A stretch of 64,000 nucleotides of DNA from DASQYE01 sp036389675 (GTDB lineage Bacteria > Acidobacteriota > Blastocatellia > Pyrinomonadales > Pyrinomonadaceae), in contig DASVWI010000035.1 of assembly GCA_036389675.1 (NCBI GenBank), positions 1-64,000 of the forward strand, written 5' to 3'. Below are positions 28,849 to 36,778 of the stretch, in pieces (position 1 is the first letter of the stretch; each line of letters opens with the position of its first letter). The position numbers and the translations under genes are program-made. The notes beneath the pieces were generated by a model that saw only the letters and a list, made by a program, of their open reading frames with translations, ran no database searches and was not told the DNA's origin.

Positions 28849-30159
28849 CTAGGAGAGAGGCCAAAGGCAAATCGTTCCGTCGAGGCTTCCGGTAATAATG
28901 GCTGTGCCGTCCGCCGAGAAGATGATCGAGTTGACGCCGTGATTTTCGCCGACGGTTCGAGAGCGTGCCGTCTGCACGTCCCAGACGCGAATCTTTCCGT
29001 CCAGCGAGCATGACGCCAGATGCTCGCCGCCGCGAGAGAAGGCCACTGAGCTGATACAGGAACAGTTCTTTCCGAGAATGCGCGACTGTCCGGTCTGCAC
29101 GTTCCACAGTCGAACGGTTTCGTCCCAGCTACCGGAGGCGAGCGTTTTCCCGTCCGGCGAGAAAGCGACCGCAGTGATGCGGCGGCTGCAATGACCAAGG
29201 ATGCGCGGCTCAGCCGCGTCCAAATCCCAGATGCGAATCGCCGCGCGGCTCAGGCTGCCATCGCCCGTGGCAATGCTTCCGGCGTCAGGCGAAAAGGATA
29301 GGGAGAGCAGGCCGCCCGCCTCGCTCCTGAAGACGCGCGTATGACCTGTGTGCAGATTCCAAATCTGTAGACTGTTTTCGGTCTCGGAGCTTGCAGCCGC
29401 CAGAGTCTTACCGCCCGGCGAGTAGGCTATGACGGGCGAGCGACCGCTGCATTCACCAAGCACTACGCGCTCTCTCGATTGAAGCTCCCAGATAGTGATG
29501 ATCGGTCTTGAGCCCTGACGGTTATCATGGCTCGCCGAAGCGACGCACGCGCCGTCGGGCGAGAAGGCGACGGACGAGATTGGCCCAGGGCAATGCCCGG
29601 CTATCTCCGTCCGGCCCGCCTCAAAATTCCAGAGGCGAACCATTGCATCATCGCCCCCGTAGACAATCCGCTCTCCGTCCGCCGAGGCCGCGACGGAGCG
29701 CACGGCCTTTTCGCATCGACTCAGGATACCGCCTTCGTATTTCGGTATGGGCTCGGCGAAGGATGCTCGCCTGCCGTTCGTTCTCGATGGGGGGCGGGCC
29801 TGCGCCTGCTCGTCGTCATCATCGGCGGACAGAGTGTCGGGCACATCAACGGATAACCCGGCGAGCGCGAGCGACCATGATTCGACGGCCCACCGGGAAG
29901 CTTCCTCAGTGAGGGCAAGGTTTTTCTGAAGACGTTTGACGAGCAGCGTGCTCAGCATCGGTCGCGGCACGCTGTCTTTGGAGACGAGGAGGTCTGCGGC
30001 GACCTGCTCCCTGACGGCGCAGACGAGGATGAAAATCTCTTTTTTGTACTGGCCGCAGTAGTCCTTGAGCAGGCTTTCGCAGAGTCTGTGGTCTGTGAGC
30101 GGCGCTGCGCCGTGGTTGATGACGATCTCGCGCAGCTTCTGTCTGACCAGATTATTCAT
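28849..30159 (-). CDS. WD40 beta-propeller protein of the T6SS accessory block
   Basis: The protein has 436 residues. An N-terminal helical domain (1-110) contains LREIVINHGAAPLTDHRLCE and a Leu-rich KEIFILVCAVREQVAADLLV helix; I recognise this style from bacterial kinase/phosphatase loci but cannot name the family with certainty. A linker leads to about seven WD40 repeats (145-436), e.g. SVAFSPDGACVASASHDN, AVAFSPDGKTLASGSWDE, VRLWNVQTGQSRILG. Propellers act as scaffolds. It follows the kinase by 10 bases, so it is probably a partner or substrate adaptor of the vWA/PP2C/kinase set. Confidence 0.82.
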   Translation of the reverse strand: MNNLVRQKLREIVINHGAAPLTDHRLCESLLKDYCGQYKKEIFILVCAVREQVAADLLVSKDSVPRPMLSTLLVKRLQKNLALTEEASRWAVESWSLALAGLSVDVPDTLSADDDDEQAQARPPSRTNGRRASFAEPIPKYEGGILSRCEKAVRSVAASADGERIVYGGDDAMVRLWNFEAGRTEIAGHCPGPISSVAFSPDGACVASASHDNRQGSRPIITIWELQSRERVVLGECSGRSPVIAYSPGGKTLAAASSETENSLQIWNLHTGHTRVFRSEAGGLLSLSFSPDAGSIATGDGSLSRAAIRIWDLDAAEPRILGHCSRRITAVAFSPDGKTLASGSWDETVRLWNVQTGQSRILGKNCSCISSVAFSRGGEHLASCSLDGKIRVWDVQTARSRTVGENHGVNSIIFSADGTAIITGSLDGTICLWPLS

Positions 30160-30169
30160 GGCCTGTTCT

Positions 30170-31492
30170 TCAATAGGTGATCTCGCCCTCGGTGCGACCG
30201 AAGTTGATTCTGGTTCCGATTGCCAGCGTCACACTGCGCCCCGGCCCAACGTCCTTCACCTCGCCGCGCATGGTCGTCGCAGACCAGCTTTGCCGCGAAA
30301 GATTCTTGAGCCCCCACACGTCCGGCTCAGTCGGATGCCGCGTCACCGTCGCCAAGGGCTGTGTGAAATCATACTTCCTTTCGTCGTCAACGTGGTGGGG
30401 GAAAAGATTCGCGTCATGATTGAGCATGACTTCGTTGCGGGCGATGCGAATACGCGGCGGCAGGTGAAGGCGGCGGCGGCAGGCCCAGCACGAGCCGGGT
30501 ACGCCGTTTTGTGCGGCGAGTGCGTCGGCGTCGTAGAAGTTCTCGGCCTTACAATGCGCGCAGTAGATGATGGAGTCGCGCAGGCGCACCATAACCGCCC
30601 GCCAGTTGCTCTCGCGCACGCGCCCGTGCGAGGGGTCGCTGATGCCTTCCGTGAAGGCTTTGGTGAAGATGTCGCGTAAGAATTTGGGATAGATGGCCCA
30701 GAAGACCAGCGCGTTCTTTTGATGAACGGGGTCGGGCGCGTTTGAGTCGTCAACCGGGTCGAAAATAAAGAGCGGCTCTGTGCCGTAGAGCTTTCGCATC
30801 GCGGGCAAATCCAGACACCTGATGGCAAGCTCGCGTCTCCCTTCCAGCGGGTGATGCATCATAAACATGTAGAACAATAAGACGGAGAGCGAGAAGAGGT
30901 CTGTCTGCGAGCTAGGCACTGTCTCGCCGCGCACGATCTCGGGAGCCATGAAGCGTGGCGTGCCGTAGACGGCGCTCTTGGACTGGCTGTCGACCGTGAC
31001 ATTATCGTTGTCGCAGATCAGTGCCTCGCCCGTTTGAGGGTCGAAGAAAGCATTGCCGAAGGAGATGTCGCGGTAGCAGAGGCCGCGCGCGTGAAGTTGA
31101 AGGAAGCTGTGAGACAGCTCAAGGCCGACGGTGGCGAGCGCGCGAAAGCTGGGCTCAATCCGCCGCTTCATCATATCCACGATGCTTTTGTAGCGGGCCT
31201 CGCGCAGCGACATGATATAGCCGTAATCGGAGACGCCGGAGGCAGACGCCAGTTCCAGCGGCCAGAGGAACTTCGGGCTCGGAGCGCCGGTTGCGGCCAG
31301 CTGTTCGAGCGCCCTTCGTTGTTCCGCGGTGGCCGATGCCGGATAGTACCACTTGAGCGCGACGGGCTTGCCGCCGAGGCTCGCCGCGTAGACTTCGCCC
31401 TGTCCTCCGCCGCCCAGAAACTTCAACACCTCGCAGCTCATCCCGGACGATTCGGTGCGAACCTTCTGGCCCGGCTCAAGTATCTGGCTCAT
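30170..31492 (-). CDS. Ser/Thr protein kinase with C-terminal zinc ribbon (TerY-P type)
   Basis: The protein has 440 residues. The kinase domain (about 20-300) has the P-loop GGGGQGEVY (27-35), Lys47 in PVALKWYYP, catalytic loop YRDISFGNAFF (Asp142, Asn147) and CDNDNV in place of DFG (Asp161). The metal-binding acidic residue is kept, so activity is likely. Then comes a zinc ribbon (YCAHCKAEN...CWACRRRL, about 320-345) and an all-beta C-terminal domain with HPTEPDVWGLKNLS and GRSVTLAIGTRINFG that looks FHA-like. No membrane segment is visible. It starts 3 bases after the PP2C stop. Kinase plus PP2C plus vWA is the TerY-P triad. Confidence 0.85.
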   Translation of the reverse strand: MSQILEPGQKVRTESSGMSCEVLKFLGGGGQGEVYAASLGGKPVALKWYYPASATAEQRRALEQLAATGAPSPKFLWPLELASASGVSDYGYIMSLREARYKSIVDMMKRRIEPSFRALATVGLELSHSFLQLHARGLCYRDISFGNAFFDPQTGEALICDNDNVTVDSQSKSAVYGTPRFMAPEIVRGETVPSSQTDLFSLSVLLFYMFMMHHPLEGRRELAIRCLDLPAMRKLYGTEPLFIFDPVDDSNAPDPVHQKNALVFWAIYPKFLRDIFTKAFTEGISDPSHGRVRESNWRAVMVRLRDSIIYCAHCKAENFYDADALAAQNGVPGSCWACRRRLHLPPRIRIARNEVMLNHDANLFPHHVDDERKYDFTQPLATVTRHPTEPDVWGLKNLSRQSWSATTMRGEVKDVGPGRSVTLAIGTRINFGRTEGEITY

Positions 31493-31495
31493 CCC

Positions 31496-32422
31496 CTACA
31501 CCTCATCATACTCGACAGGCGCATTCGTCTCTTCTCTTTGACTGAAATCGTGGCCCATGGCTGGCTCAGAACAGACGAGGCCCAGCGTCACATCGTCGCC
31601 GCTGCCCGCGTAGGTTGACTCAGTGAGCCATGATTCGATCTGACTGTTGACAGCATCGAGCCCGCCCGCGCGTATCGCTCCGAGAATATCGGAGCCGACT
31701 TTGAGAAAGCCAGCCTCATCGCGGAATGAGTTGGGATAGCCGTCGGTGGAGAGAAGAATGAGGGCCGGCGGCGCGTTCGAGACGACTTGAAAGCTGACAC
31801 GGAAATCGCGCCAGGCATCTTCGGAACACAGCGAAGTGGTCTCGTTGGCGAAGAGTCGCTCGTCCTTCGGCAGAGGTCTCGTCACCTCTCCCGCGCGCGA
31901 GACCGTCAGTATCTCGCCGTCCCCGAGTTGCAGGTAGAGGATAAAGCTTTCGGTCACGGCGGCGGCCAGCACGGTCGCCCCATAGGCCACAGGCAGGTTA
32001 GCAAGCTCGCCCCCCGCAAGGGCCGCGCGCGAGGCGTCTCCGAGCAGGTCAAGCTCATCCGCCGAGAGCGGGTGTGCCCGTAGATGTGTGGCGACGGCGT
32101 CGAGCCAGCTTCGCACCAGAGCTGCCGGCAGCCATTCTTCGGCGGCCCGCTTGGTTGCCGAGAGGCTTTCGCTTTGTCCCTGTAGAAAGTCGCTGATGAC
32201 TTCGGCGGCTGTCTCGACGGCGAGGCGCGCGCCCCATTCGCTGCGGAAAGACTTTGAGCTTCCGTGCCCGTCCGCGAGCGTGATAATCAGGGGCAGGCCG
32301 CTCCTCGACGGCGGCGTCCAGTGGATGGCGTCCTGATTGGGTTTTCCGCTGCGCGCGTGCGTTGCGCCGCGCACGCTATGGCCCACTACGCGCCAACGCG
32401 TTCTCTGATCGTCGAGGGCCAT
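31496..32422 (-). CDS. PP2C-family protein phosphatase
   Basis: The protein has 308 residues from the ATG at 32422; an ATG at 32443 inside the vWA gene is an alternative. The metal-binding PP2C signatures are present: LADGHGSSKSFRSEWGA near 53-69, LQLGDGEILTV near 165-175, LLSTDGYPNS, and a final SGDDVTLGLVCSE. It removes phosphates from Ser/Thr and would reverse the action of the kinase encoded next to it. The usual early RxxNEDA is seen as GKPNQDAI. The gene is embedded between the vWA and kinase genes with almost no spacing, so the three are one translational unit. Confidence 0.88.
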   Translation of the reverse strand: MALDDQRTRWRVVGHSVRGATHARSGKPNQDAIHWTPPSRSGLPLIITLADGHGSSKSFRSEWGARLAVETAAEVISDFLQGQSESLSATKRAAEEWLPAALVRSWLDAVATHLRAHPLSADELDLLGDASRAALAGGELANLPVAYGATVLAAAVTESFILYLQLGDGEILTVSRAGEVTRPLPKDERLFANETTSLCSEDAWRDFRVSFQVVSNAPPALILLSTDGYPNSFRDEAGFLKVGSDILGAIRAGGLDAVNSQIESWLTESTYAGSGDDVTLGLVCSEPAMGHDFSQREETNAPVEYDEV

Positions 32423-32432
32423 GCCAGTTCTC

Positions 32433-33134
32433 TTACCAGACATCGTCAGCCGAAGACGGCCCGCTATCGGGAAGGACGGGGATGGGCACATTCATGCCCG
32501 GCGCGACCGCGTCGAGGGTTTGGCTGGCCGGGGACGATGCGGATTTTAAGACTGCCGTTGAGACCCACTTGATATATTTGACGAGCGCTTCAGGGTTATT
32601 GGCCTGTAGGGCTTTCAGCTCAGGATTGCCGATGAATTTTTGCAGGACTTCCATGTCTGCGTCCTCGCCGATGGCGATGGCGATTCTCACGGCCTTGCGT
32701 CCCCAGGGTTGATCCATCAGAGCCTTAAGCCCGCCCGCGTAATCATCCGTCGGCTGGCCGTCGGAGATGAGCACCAGCACGGGAGGCAAAGCCCTGTCGG
32801 TCATCGGCGGAATACGCAGCTGCTCGGCGACCATCGAGAGAGCCCTGCCCATATCTGTCACGCCCTCGGCGGTCAAATCCTCCCACTTGAAATCTGCGAT
32901 CTCCGTCGGCTGCGAGACATGCCACTGCGCGCCGGATGAGAACTTGATGGCGCGCACCAGAACTTGCGCGTTAGGGTTCTCGTCCGCCACCGCCTGCATG
33001 TTGGGGATGGCCTCTTTGATGGCCGTGTTCAAAGACTGAATCTTGCCGTCAATAGCCATCGAGCCGGAACAATCCGCCATCCAGATGAAATGCAGCGGAC
33101 GCGTCGCCAACTCGCCACCGGGTCGCATGCTCAT
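32433..33134 (-). CDS. TerY-like von Willebrand factor A protein
   Basis: The protein has 233 residues. A single vWA domain carries an intact MIDAS: DCSGSMAIDGKI (21-32), Thr in EGVTDMGRAL, and Asp in LISDGQPTDD. The length and the PLHFIWMADCSGSMA opening fit the TerY family (tellurite-resistance-linked vWA proteins). A Pro/Ser-rich tail follows residue 195. It binds a metal-dependent ligand and may scaffold the kinase and phosphatase. GAGGAGG lies 11 bases before the ATG. The 240 bases upstream separate it from the toxin-like gene. Confidence 0.87.
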   Translation of the reverse strand: MSMRPGGELATRPLHFIWMADCSGSMAIDGKIQSLNTAIKEAIPNMQAVADENPNAQVLVRAIKFSSGAQWHVSQPTEIADFKWEDLTAEGVTDMGRALSMVAEQLRIPPMTDRALPPVLVLISDGQPTDDYAGGLKALMDQPWGRKAVRIAIAIGEDADMEVLQKFIGNPELKALQANNPEALVKYIKWVSTAVLKSASSPASQTLDAVAPGMNVPIPVLPDSGPSSADDVW

Positions 33135-33374
33135 CGGGGATCAACCTCCTCAGTTTTCACAGCAACAACATTTACTTCAGACGTATCATGTCACGCGGTT
33201 AGCCGTGGCCGCCAACGTCCCGTCTCGCTTCGGTTGTCAGTTCGAACCACTAATCATGTCCTGGCCGCAGAGCGGGTAAATTCCTCTAGCTCACGCTGAG
33301 GGGAAGCGACACGCGAGCCGCTACGGAGCAAGCCTTTCGGCGCGTCGCACAGAAATTCAGTTAGTCCGGCCACA

Positions 33375-34985
33375 TTACATCTTAGACGAACTCGACCCGT
33401 CGTTGGCCGACGAATTCCCTTCCTCCTTCTTGAGTTGCTCTTCATGCCACGCGGTTTTGTCGACATTGACGTGAAACTGGTTGAGGCGCGTGGCTGCGAC
33501 TTGATCAAGGGGTGGCGCTTGAACAAGTCGCGGCGCTGTCGCGTCGTAGTACTTGCTGGTGCGCTTGGCCCGGTCGTCCAGCAGCGGTATTTCGCCCCGT
33601 GCTGTCACGATGCCAAGCTGGGATGGCAGCACATCCCTCTCGGTGCGCACCGCCATAACGTCTTGTTGAGGTATCTGTCCCTCATGCGGATCGGCGTCAT
33701 AGTATCTGGCGTTGGCGATGCGCTCATGCATGACCAACATGGCGCGCTGTTCATGGAGTTTTGCGTACGATGCCTGCACCTCCGGGTCGGCGTCAACCCT
33801 TTGTTTGGCTAGTTCCCTCAGCTTGAATGTCTGCTTTATTTCAGGATGTTGCTCCCTGAGCACTCCCATCGCCTCTTCAATCTTCTTGTCTCTGAGCTTC
33901 CCATGAGCCGAGCTCAGCTTGAAGCCGCTGTAGTAGGTGTTGGCCGTCGTAGCGCTGGCTAGGTGCACCTTGTTCGCCGAGACTCGTTGGCGCTCTTGCT
34001 GCACTTGTTGGTTGTTGTTCATCGTTGCGGCGTTGTCGGTGAATCCGCCTCGTCCGCCACGATTGGCCTCCAATCCGCGAGCTGAGATCGAGTCGAGGTT
34101 TGTTAGCGCCGTGGCGTGGTAGAGCGGCACCTCATCCACTGGCGGTTGCGGTGGCATGCCCGTCCGGTAGGGGAAGGAACCGAGGTCGGTCTCGCGCACG
34201 TAGACGTAGTCGCTGAGAAGGGGAACGTAGACCTTCAGATGGCCCGACCCCACATGCGCGTCGTACAGCAATTCGACCAGTCCATTGTTGATCCACAGCT
34301 TGGTTAACTGAATAACGCCGCCGGACGCCCCGCTTGACTGGCGCTGCACGGCGTTGGGGCCTTTGACGGCACTCAGGTTCCGCTGTGCAGGGCGGTACGA
34401 AGCATGAGCGGGGTGGCCTGACCGCGTCGGGGCCGACTGGGGCTGCTTGCCGTGCAGCGCCCCTTGCGGAGAATGATAGACGGGAGGCGCGACCGGCGGC
34501 TTCTTCAACAGCGATGAGCTAGCCATCTTTGCCTGCACTCCTACCCGCTCCGGCTGCGGACGGTAGACCGGGGGAGCCTTCGGCGGCGTGTGCGCTTGTG
34601 CCCCCGACGCCATTTTAGGCTGCGCGATTCCTTTTTGTTGAGGACGATACACGGGCGGCGCGGTGGGTACGTTTCGCGGCTGTGAGATGGCCTTCGGCTG
34701 GACGATCTTGTTTGGTTCGGGACGATAGACGGGAGGCGACATAGGCGGTCGCGGCGTTTGACCTGCTCGTGGATTTTGAGCCAATGAACTCTTTGCCTGT
34801 AAGACTTTCGGAGTCGTCTGCGGACGATACGCGGGAGGCGCGACGGGCAGCTTGACACTCTGCGCGGACACATCATCCTTTAGTTGTGCGACCGCTGGCT
34901 TGCTTTGAGGCGCGTGTCCCGCCTGCCGGTTGAATGGCTGTGGGATGACCCTCGCGCCCGCCGATCTTTTATTTGGTGAGTTCAT
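33375..34985 (-). CDS. Polymorphic effector: PPxYRP-repeat leader + candidate ADP-ribosyltransferase
   Basis: The protein has 536 residues. The leader (1-215) has at least four copies of a roughly 25-30 residue unit containing PPVYRP or PPAYRP and usually ending in QAK or QPK (copies near 50, 84, 111 and 138), plus decayed copies near 167 and 196. After the junction GGVIQLTK (222-229) is a globular region. It contains VPLYHATALTNLDSISARGL (287-304) and NKVHLASATTANTYYSG (338-354), which match the first and second ADP-ribosyltransferase/KptA-like motifs ('YHgT..ni..GL' and 'v(y/h)la...ea..Y'). A charged Ser-rich tail ends it. It is probably a secreted toxin loaded on VgrG or the sheath. The toxin call is inference from motifs. 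Confidence 0.6.
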   Translation of the reverse strand: MNSPNKRSAGARVIPQPFNRQAGHAPQSKPAVAQLKDDVSAQSVKLPVAPPAYRPQTTPKVLQAKSSLAQNPRAGQTPRPPMSPPVYRPEPNKIVQPKAISQPRNVPTAPPVYRPQQKGIAQPKMASGAQAHTPPKAPPVYRPQPERVGVQAKMASSSLLKKPPVAPPVYHSPQGALHGKQPQSAPTRSGHPAHASYRPAQRNLSAVKGPNAVQRQSSGASGGVIQLTKLWINNGLVELLYDAHVGSGHLKVYVPLLSDYVYVRETDLGSFPYRTGMPPQPPVDEVPLYHATALTNLDSISARGLEANRGGRGGFTDNAATMNNNQQVQQERQRVSANKVHLASATTANTYYSGFKLSSAHGKLRDKKIEEAMGVLREQHPEIKQTFKLRELAKQRVDADPEVQASYAKLHEQRAMLVMHERIANARYYDADPHEGQIPQQDVMAVRTERDVLPSQLGIVTARGEIPLLDDRAKRTSKYYDATAPRLVQAPPLDQVAATRLNQFHVNVDKTAWHEEQLKKEEGNSSANDGSSSSKM

Positions 34986-34992
34986 GGCGGCA

Positions 34993-35763
34993 TCATCCTT
35001 TCCTGCGCGTATGCTCGCCTTTGATGATCTGCTGGTAGCTGTAGAAATAGTCCATCGGGAGATTGGCCTGCTCCGCGCCGTCCGCGTCGGGCTGGTAATG
35101 GCCTGAGCCGTTGCTCCACCATTGTAGCCTGCCGTTGTTGAAGAAGACCTCGCCCGCGTAGAGCACCTGCTGTCCTTCGGCGAGCGACGGATGACGATAA
35201 CGGTTGTGTAAAAGGGTCTGCCCTTCTCTGGTTCGCACGAAGTTGTACTTCATGTTGGGCACGTTGACGCTGTGGCTATGGATGCGGTGCAGCCTGTATT
35301 GCTCGGCGAATTTGTCGAGCGTGAAAATGTTGCTGCGGTCGACGGGGACAGCCGCGCCCGGATGCAGGTTGGGATAGAACTTTGTGGCCTGCACGATTCC
35401 CGACCTGAACGGCTGCGCCGCGGCTCGCTGTATGACGGGGCGCGCGGGCACGACGACATCCCTGCTGATGCGCCTGATGATTGACGAAGAGTGAGCTGTG
35501 CTGGCGGCTCGCGCCGGTTGAATGGAGGTTTGCAGCCTTGTGCTTGCGACGTGCGGCGCGCTCGCCCGACTTACAGGCTGTAAGGGATTGGGGTTGCCGT
35601 TTGCCCGTTTCGTCTGCAAGACCTTCGGCACGGGATGCGGGCGGTAGGCGGGGGGCGCTGACGTGCTCTTTCGCTCCTGCGATGCGCCAGCCGCCTGCGG
35701 TTGCACCTGTTTATGCTCCCCTCTATGACCCTGCGGGGGTAGGCCCTTTCGCGGAACCGTCAC
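34993..35763 (-). CDS. Effector-like protein with PPxYRP leader and unassigned C-terminal domain
   Basis: The protein has 256 residues from a GTG at 35763 (AGGAG and AAGGAA upstream). The leader has one clear copy of the shared unit (SAPPAYRPHPVPKVLQTK, 35-52), then the junction SGIVQATK (121-128). The C-terminal domain (about 129-245) has FTLDKFAEQYRLHRI, VLYAGEVFFNNGRLQWWSNG and SGHYQPDADGAEQANLP. The 'G.v.F.nG.l..wsN.SGHY.P' string recurs in cargo proteins of contractile injection systems, but I cannot assign an activity. It is followed 7 bases later by the ADP-ribosyltransferase-like gene. Confidence 0.6.
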   Translation of the reverse strand: MTVPRKGLPPQGHRGEHKQVQPQAAGASQERKSTSAPPAYRPHPVPKVLQTKRANGNPNPLQPVSRASAPHVASTRLQTSIQPARAASTAHSSSIIRRISRDVVVPARPVIQRAAAQPFRSGIVQATKFYPNLHPGAAVPVDRSNIFTLDKFAEQYRLHRIHSHSVNVPNMKYNFVRTREGQTLLHNRYRHPSLAEGQQVLYAGEVFFNNGRLQWWSNGSGHYQPDADGAEQANLPMDYFYSYQQIIKGEHTRRKG

Positions 35764-35796
35764 TACTTCCTTGCGCTCCTGTTAAATGGCTTCGCC

Positions 35797-36639
35797 TTAA
35801 GGCTTCTGAACGAGTGCGGTCATGGCGGCCTTGACGCCCATGCGGTCTGCCTCGGCTTCGAGCGCATGATCCTGTACGACAGCGACGCCTGAGCCGAAGG
35901 GATTGCTCACGCGTCCAGACCTTTGCTGCACGACGTGCCACAATTCATGGCCGAGCAGTTTCTGGCCCTGAATCGTGTTCGGGCTGTACTGTCCCGGCGC
36001 GAAATGTATGTTAGAGCCCCAGGTGTAGGCTATGGCCCCGATGGCCGAAGCCTCCTGTCCGACGTGTACGCGAACGTCCGAGAAGTCCGTGCCAAAGGCC
36101 GCTTCCATCTTGGCGCGCACCTGATCGGGTATGGGCTGGCCTCCGCTTTTGGGCTGAAGCGGGACTTGAAAAGCATCGACGCCGTGACCGCTCTTGCGCT
36201 GTATGGTCTGAGGTCTGGCGGGTGGTTGGCCGGGCGTCTGCCTTGAGTTCGGCCCAGTCTTTCGTTGCGCCGTCCTGTGAACATTGGCATTGGTCGCAGG
36301 GTCAGACGGTCGAAGCAGGGACAGTCGCGCCTGTAGAGCCCGTGTGCCGCCGATGATGTTCGCCTGAATGATGCCGCCGGCTGCTCTGGCCGGGCTCGTG
36401 TGCGCTACGGGAGCGGGCGGACGCATCTTCGCCTGCGCGGGAACTGCCTGCGCGGGCTTCGGCCTGTAAGCAGGCGGCGCTGTGGGCACGCGTGCGCTCC
36501 CTGCCGAGGGGCGCGAGGGATGTGTCGCCGCCGCCTTCGGTTGAAGAGCGGACGGGCGGCGAGTGCCGCCGTTTGAAGAACCCGGCGAGGACGATGTTGT
36601 CGAAGAGCCCCTGCGGGGAAGGTGTGTTTGCTTGCTCAT
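35797..36639 (-). CDS. DUF4157 (HExxH) protein with PPxYRP leader
   Basis: The protein has 280 residues from the ATG at 36639. The leader holds TAPPAYRPKPAQAVPAQAK (about 53-71) and the junction AGGIIQAN. The C-terminal DUF4157 domain (about 165-245) has GQPIPDQVRAKMEAAFG, DVRVHVGQEASAIGA, NIHFAPGQYSP and the zinc site HELWHVVQQ (His231, Glu232, His235); a downstream EAEADRMG may give the third ligand. DUF4157 proteins are strongly linked to extracellular contractile injection systems, where they may act as maturation peptidases or cargo. Here the gene lies in a T6SS locus, first of three genes with the same leader. Confidence 0.85.
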   Translation of the reverse strand: MSKQTHLPRRGSSTTSSSPGSSNGGTRRPSALQPKAAATHPSRPSAGSARVPTAPPAYRPKPAQAVPAQAKMRPPAPVAHTSPARAAGGIIQANIIGGTRALQARLSLLRPSDPATNANVHRTAQRKTGPNSRQTPGQPPARPQTIQRKSGHGVDAFQVPLQPKSGGQPIPDQVRAKMEAAFGTDFSDVRVHVGQEASAIGAIAYTWGSNIHFAPGQYSPNTIQGQKLLGHELWHVVQQRSGRVSNPFGSGVAVVQDHALEAEADRMGVKAAMTALVQKP

Positions 36640-36778
36640 CACCTTAAGCCTCCCTGCTTCCTTTGACGCGCGGTCAACTAAATTTTTTTACAGATGCGAG
36701 GACGATCAAGTAAAGCCGCGACAGTTTACAACGATTGAATAAGAATACCTACCCGCCCGCCGAGAGGCGCGAGCGCGC

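Noticed and set aside
28842..29198. N-terminal extension of the histidine kinase frame
   Set aside because: The extra 119 codons overlap the WD40 repeats in another frame and look like their shadow; the TM sensor begins after 28841.
33375..36639. A complete extracellular contractile injection system (eCIS)
   Set aside because: Only the DUF4157-type cargo resembles eCIS. The structural genes are T6SS (TssJ, TssL, TssM, TssK), and no eCIS sheath, tail-tube initiator or AAA+ assembly ATPase is present.
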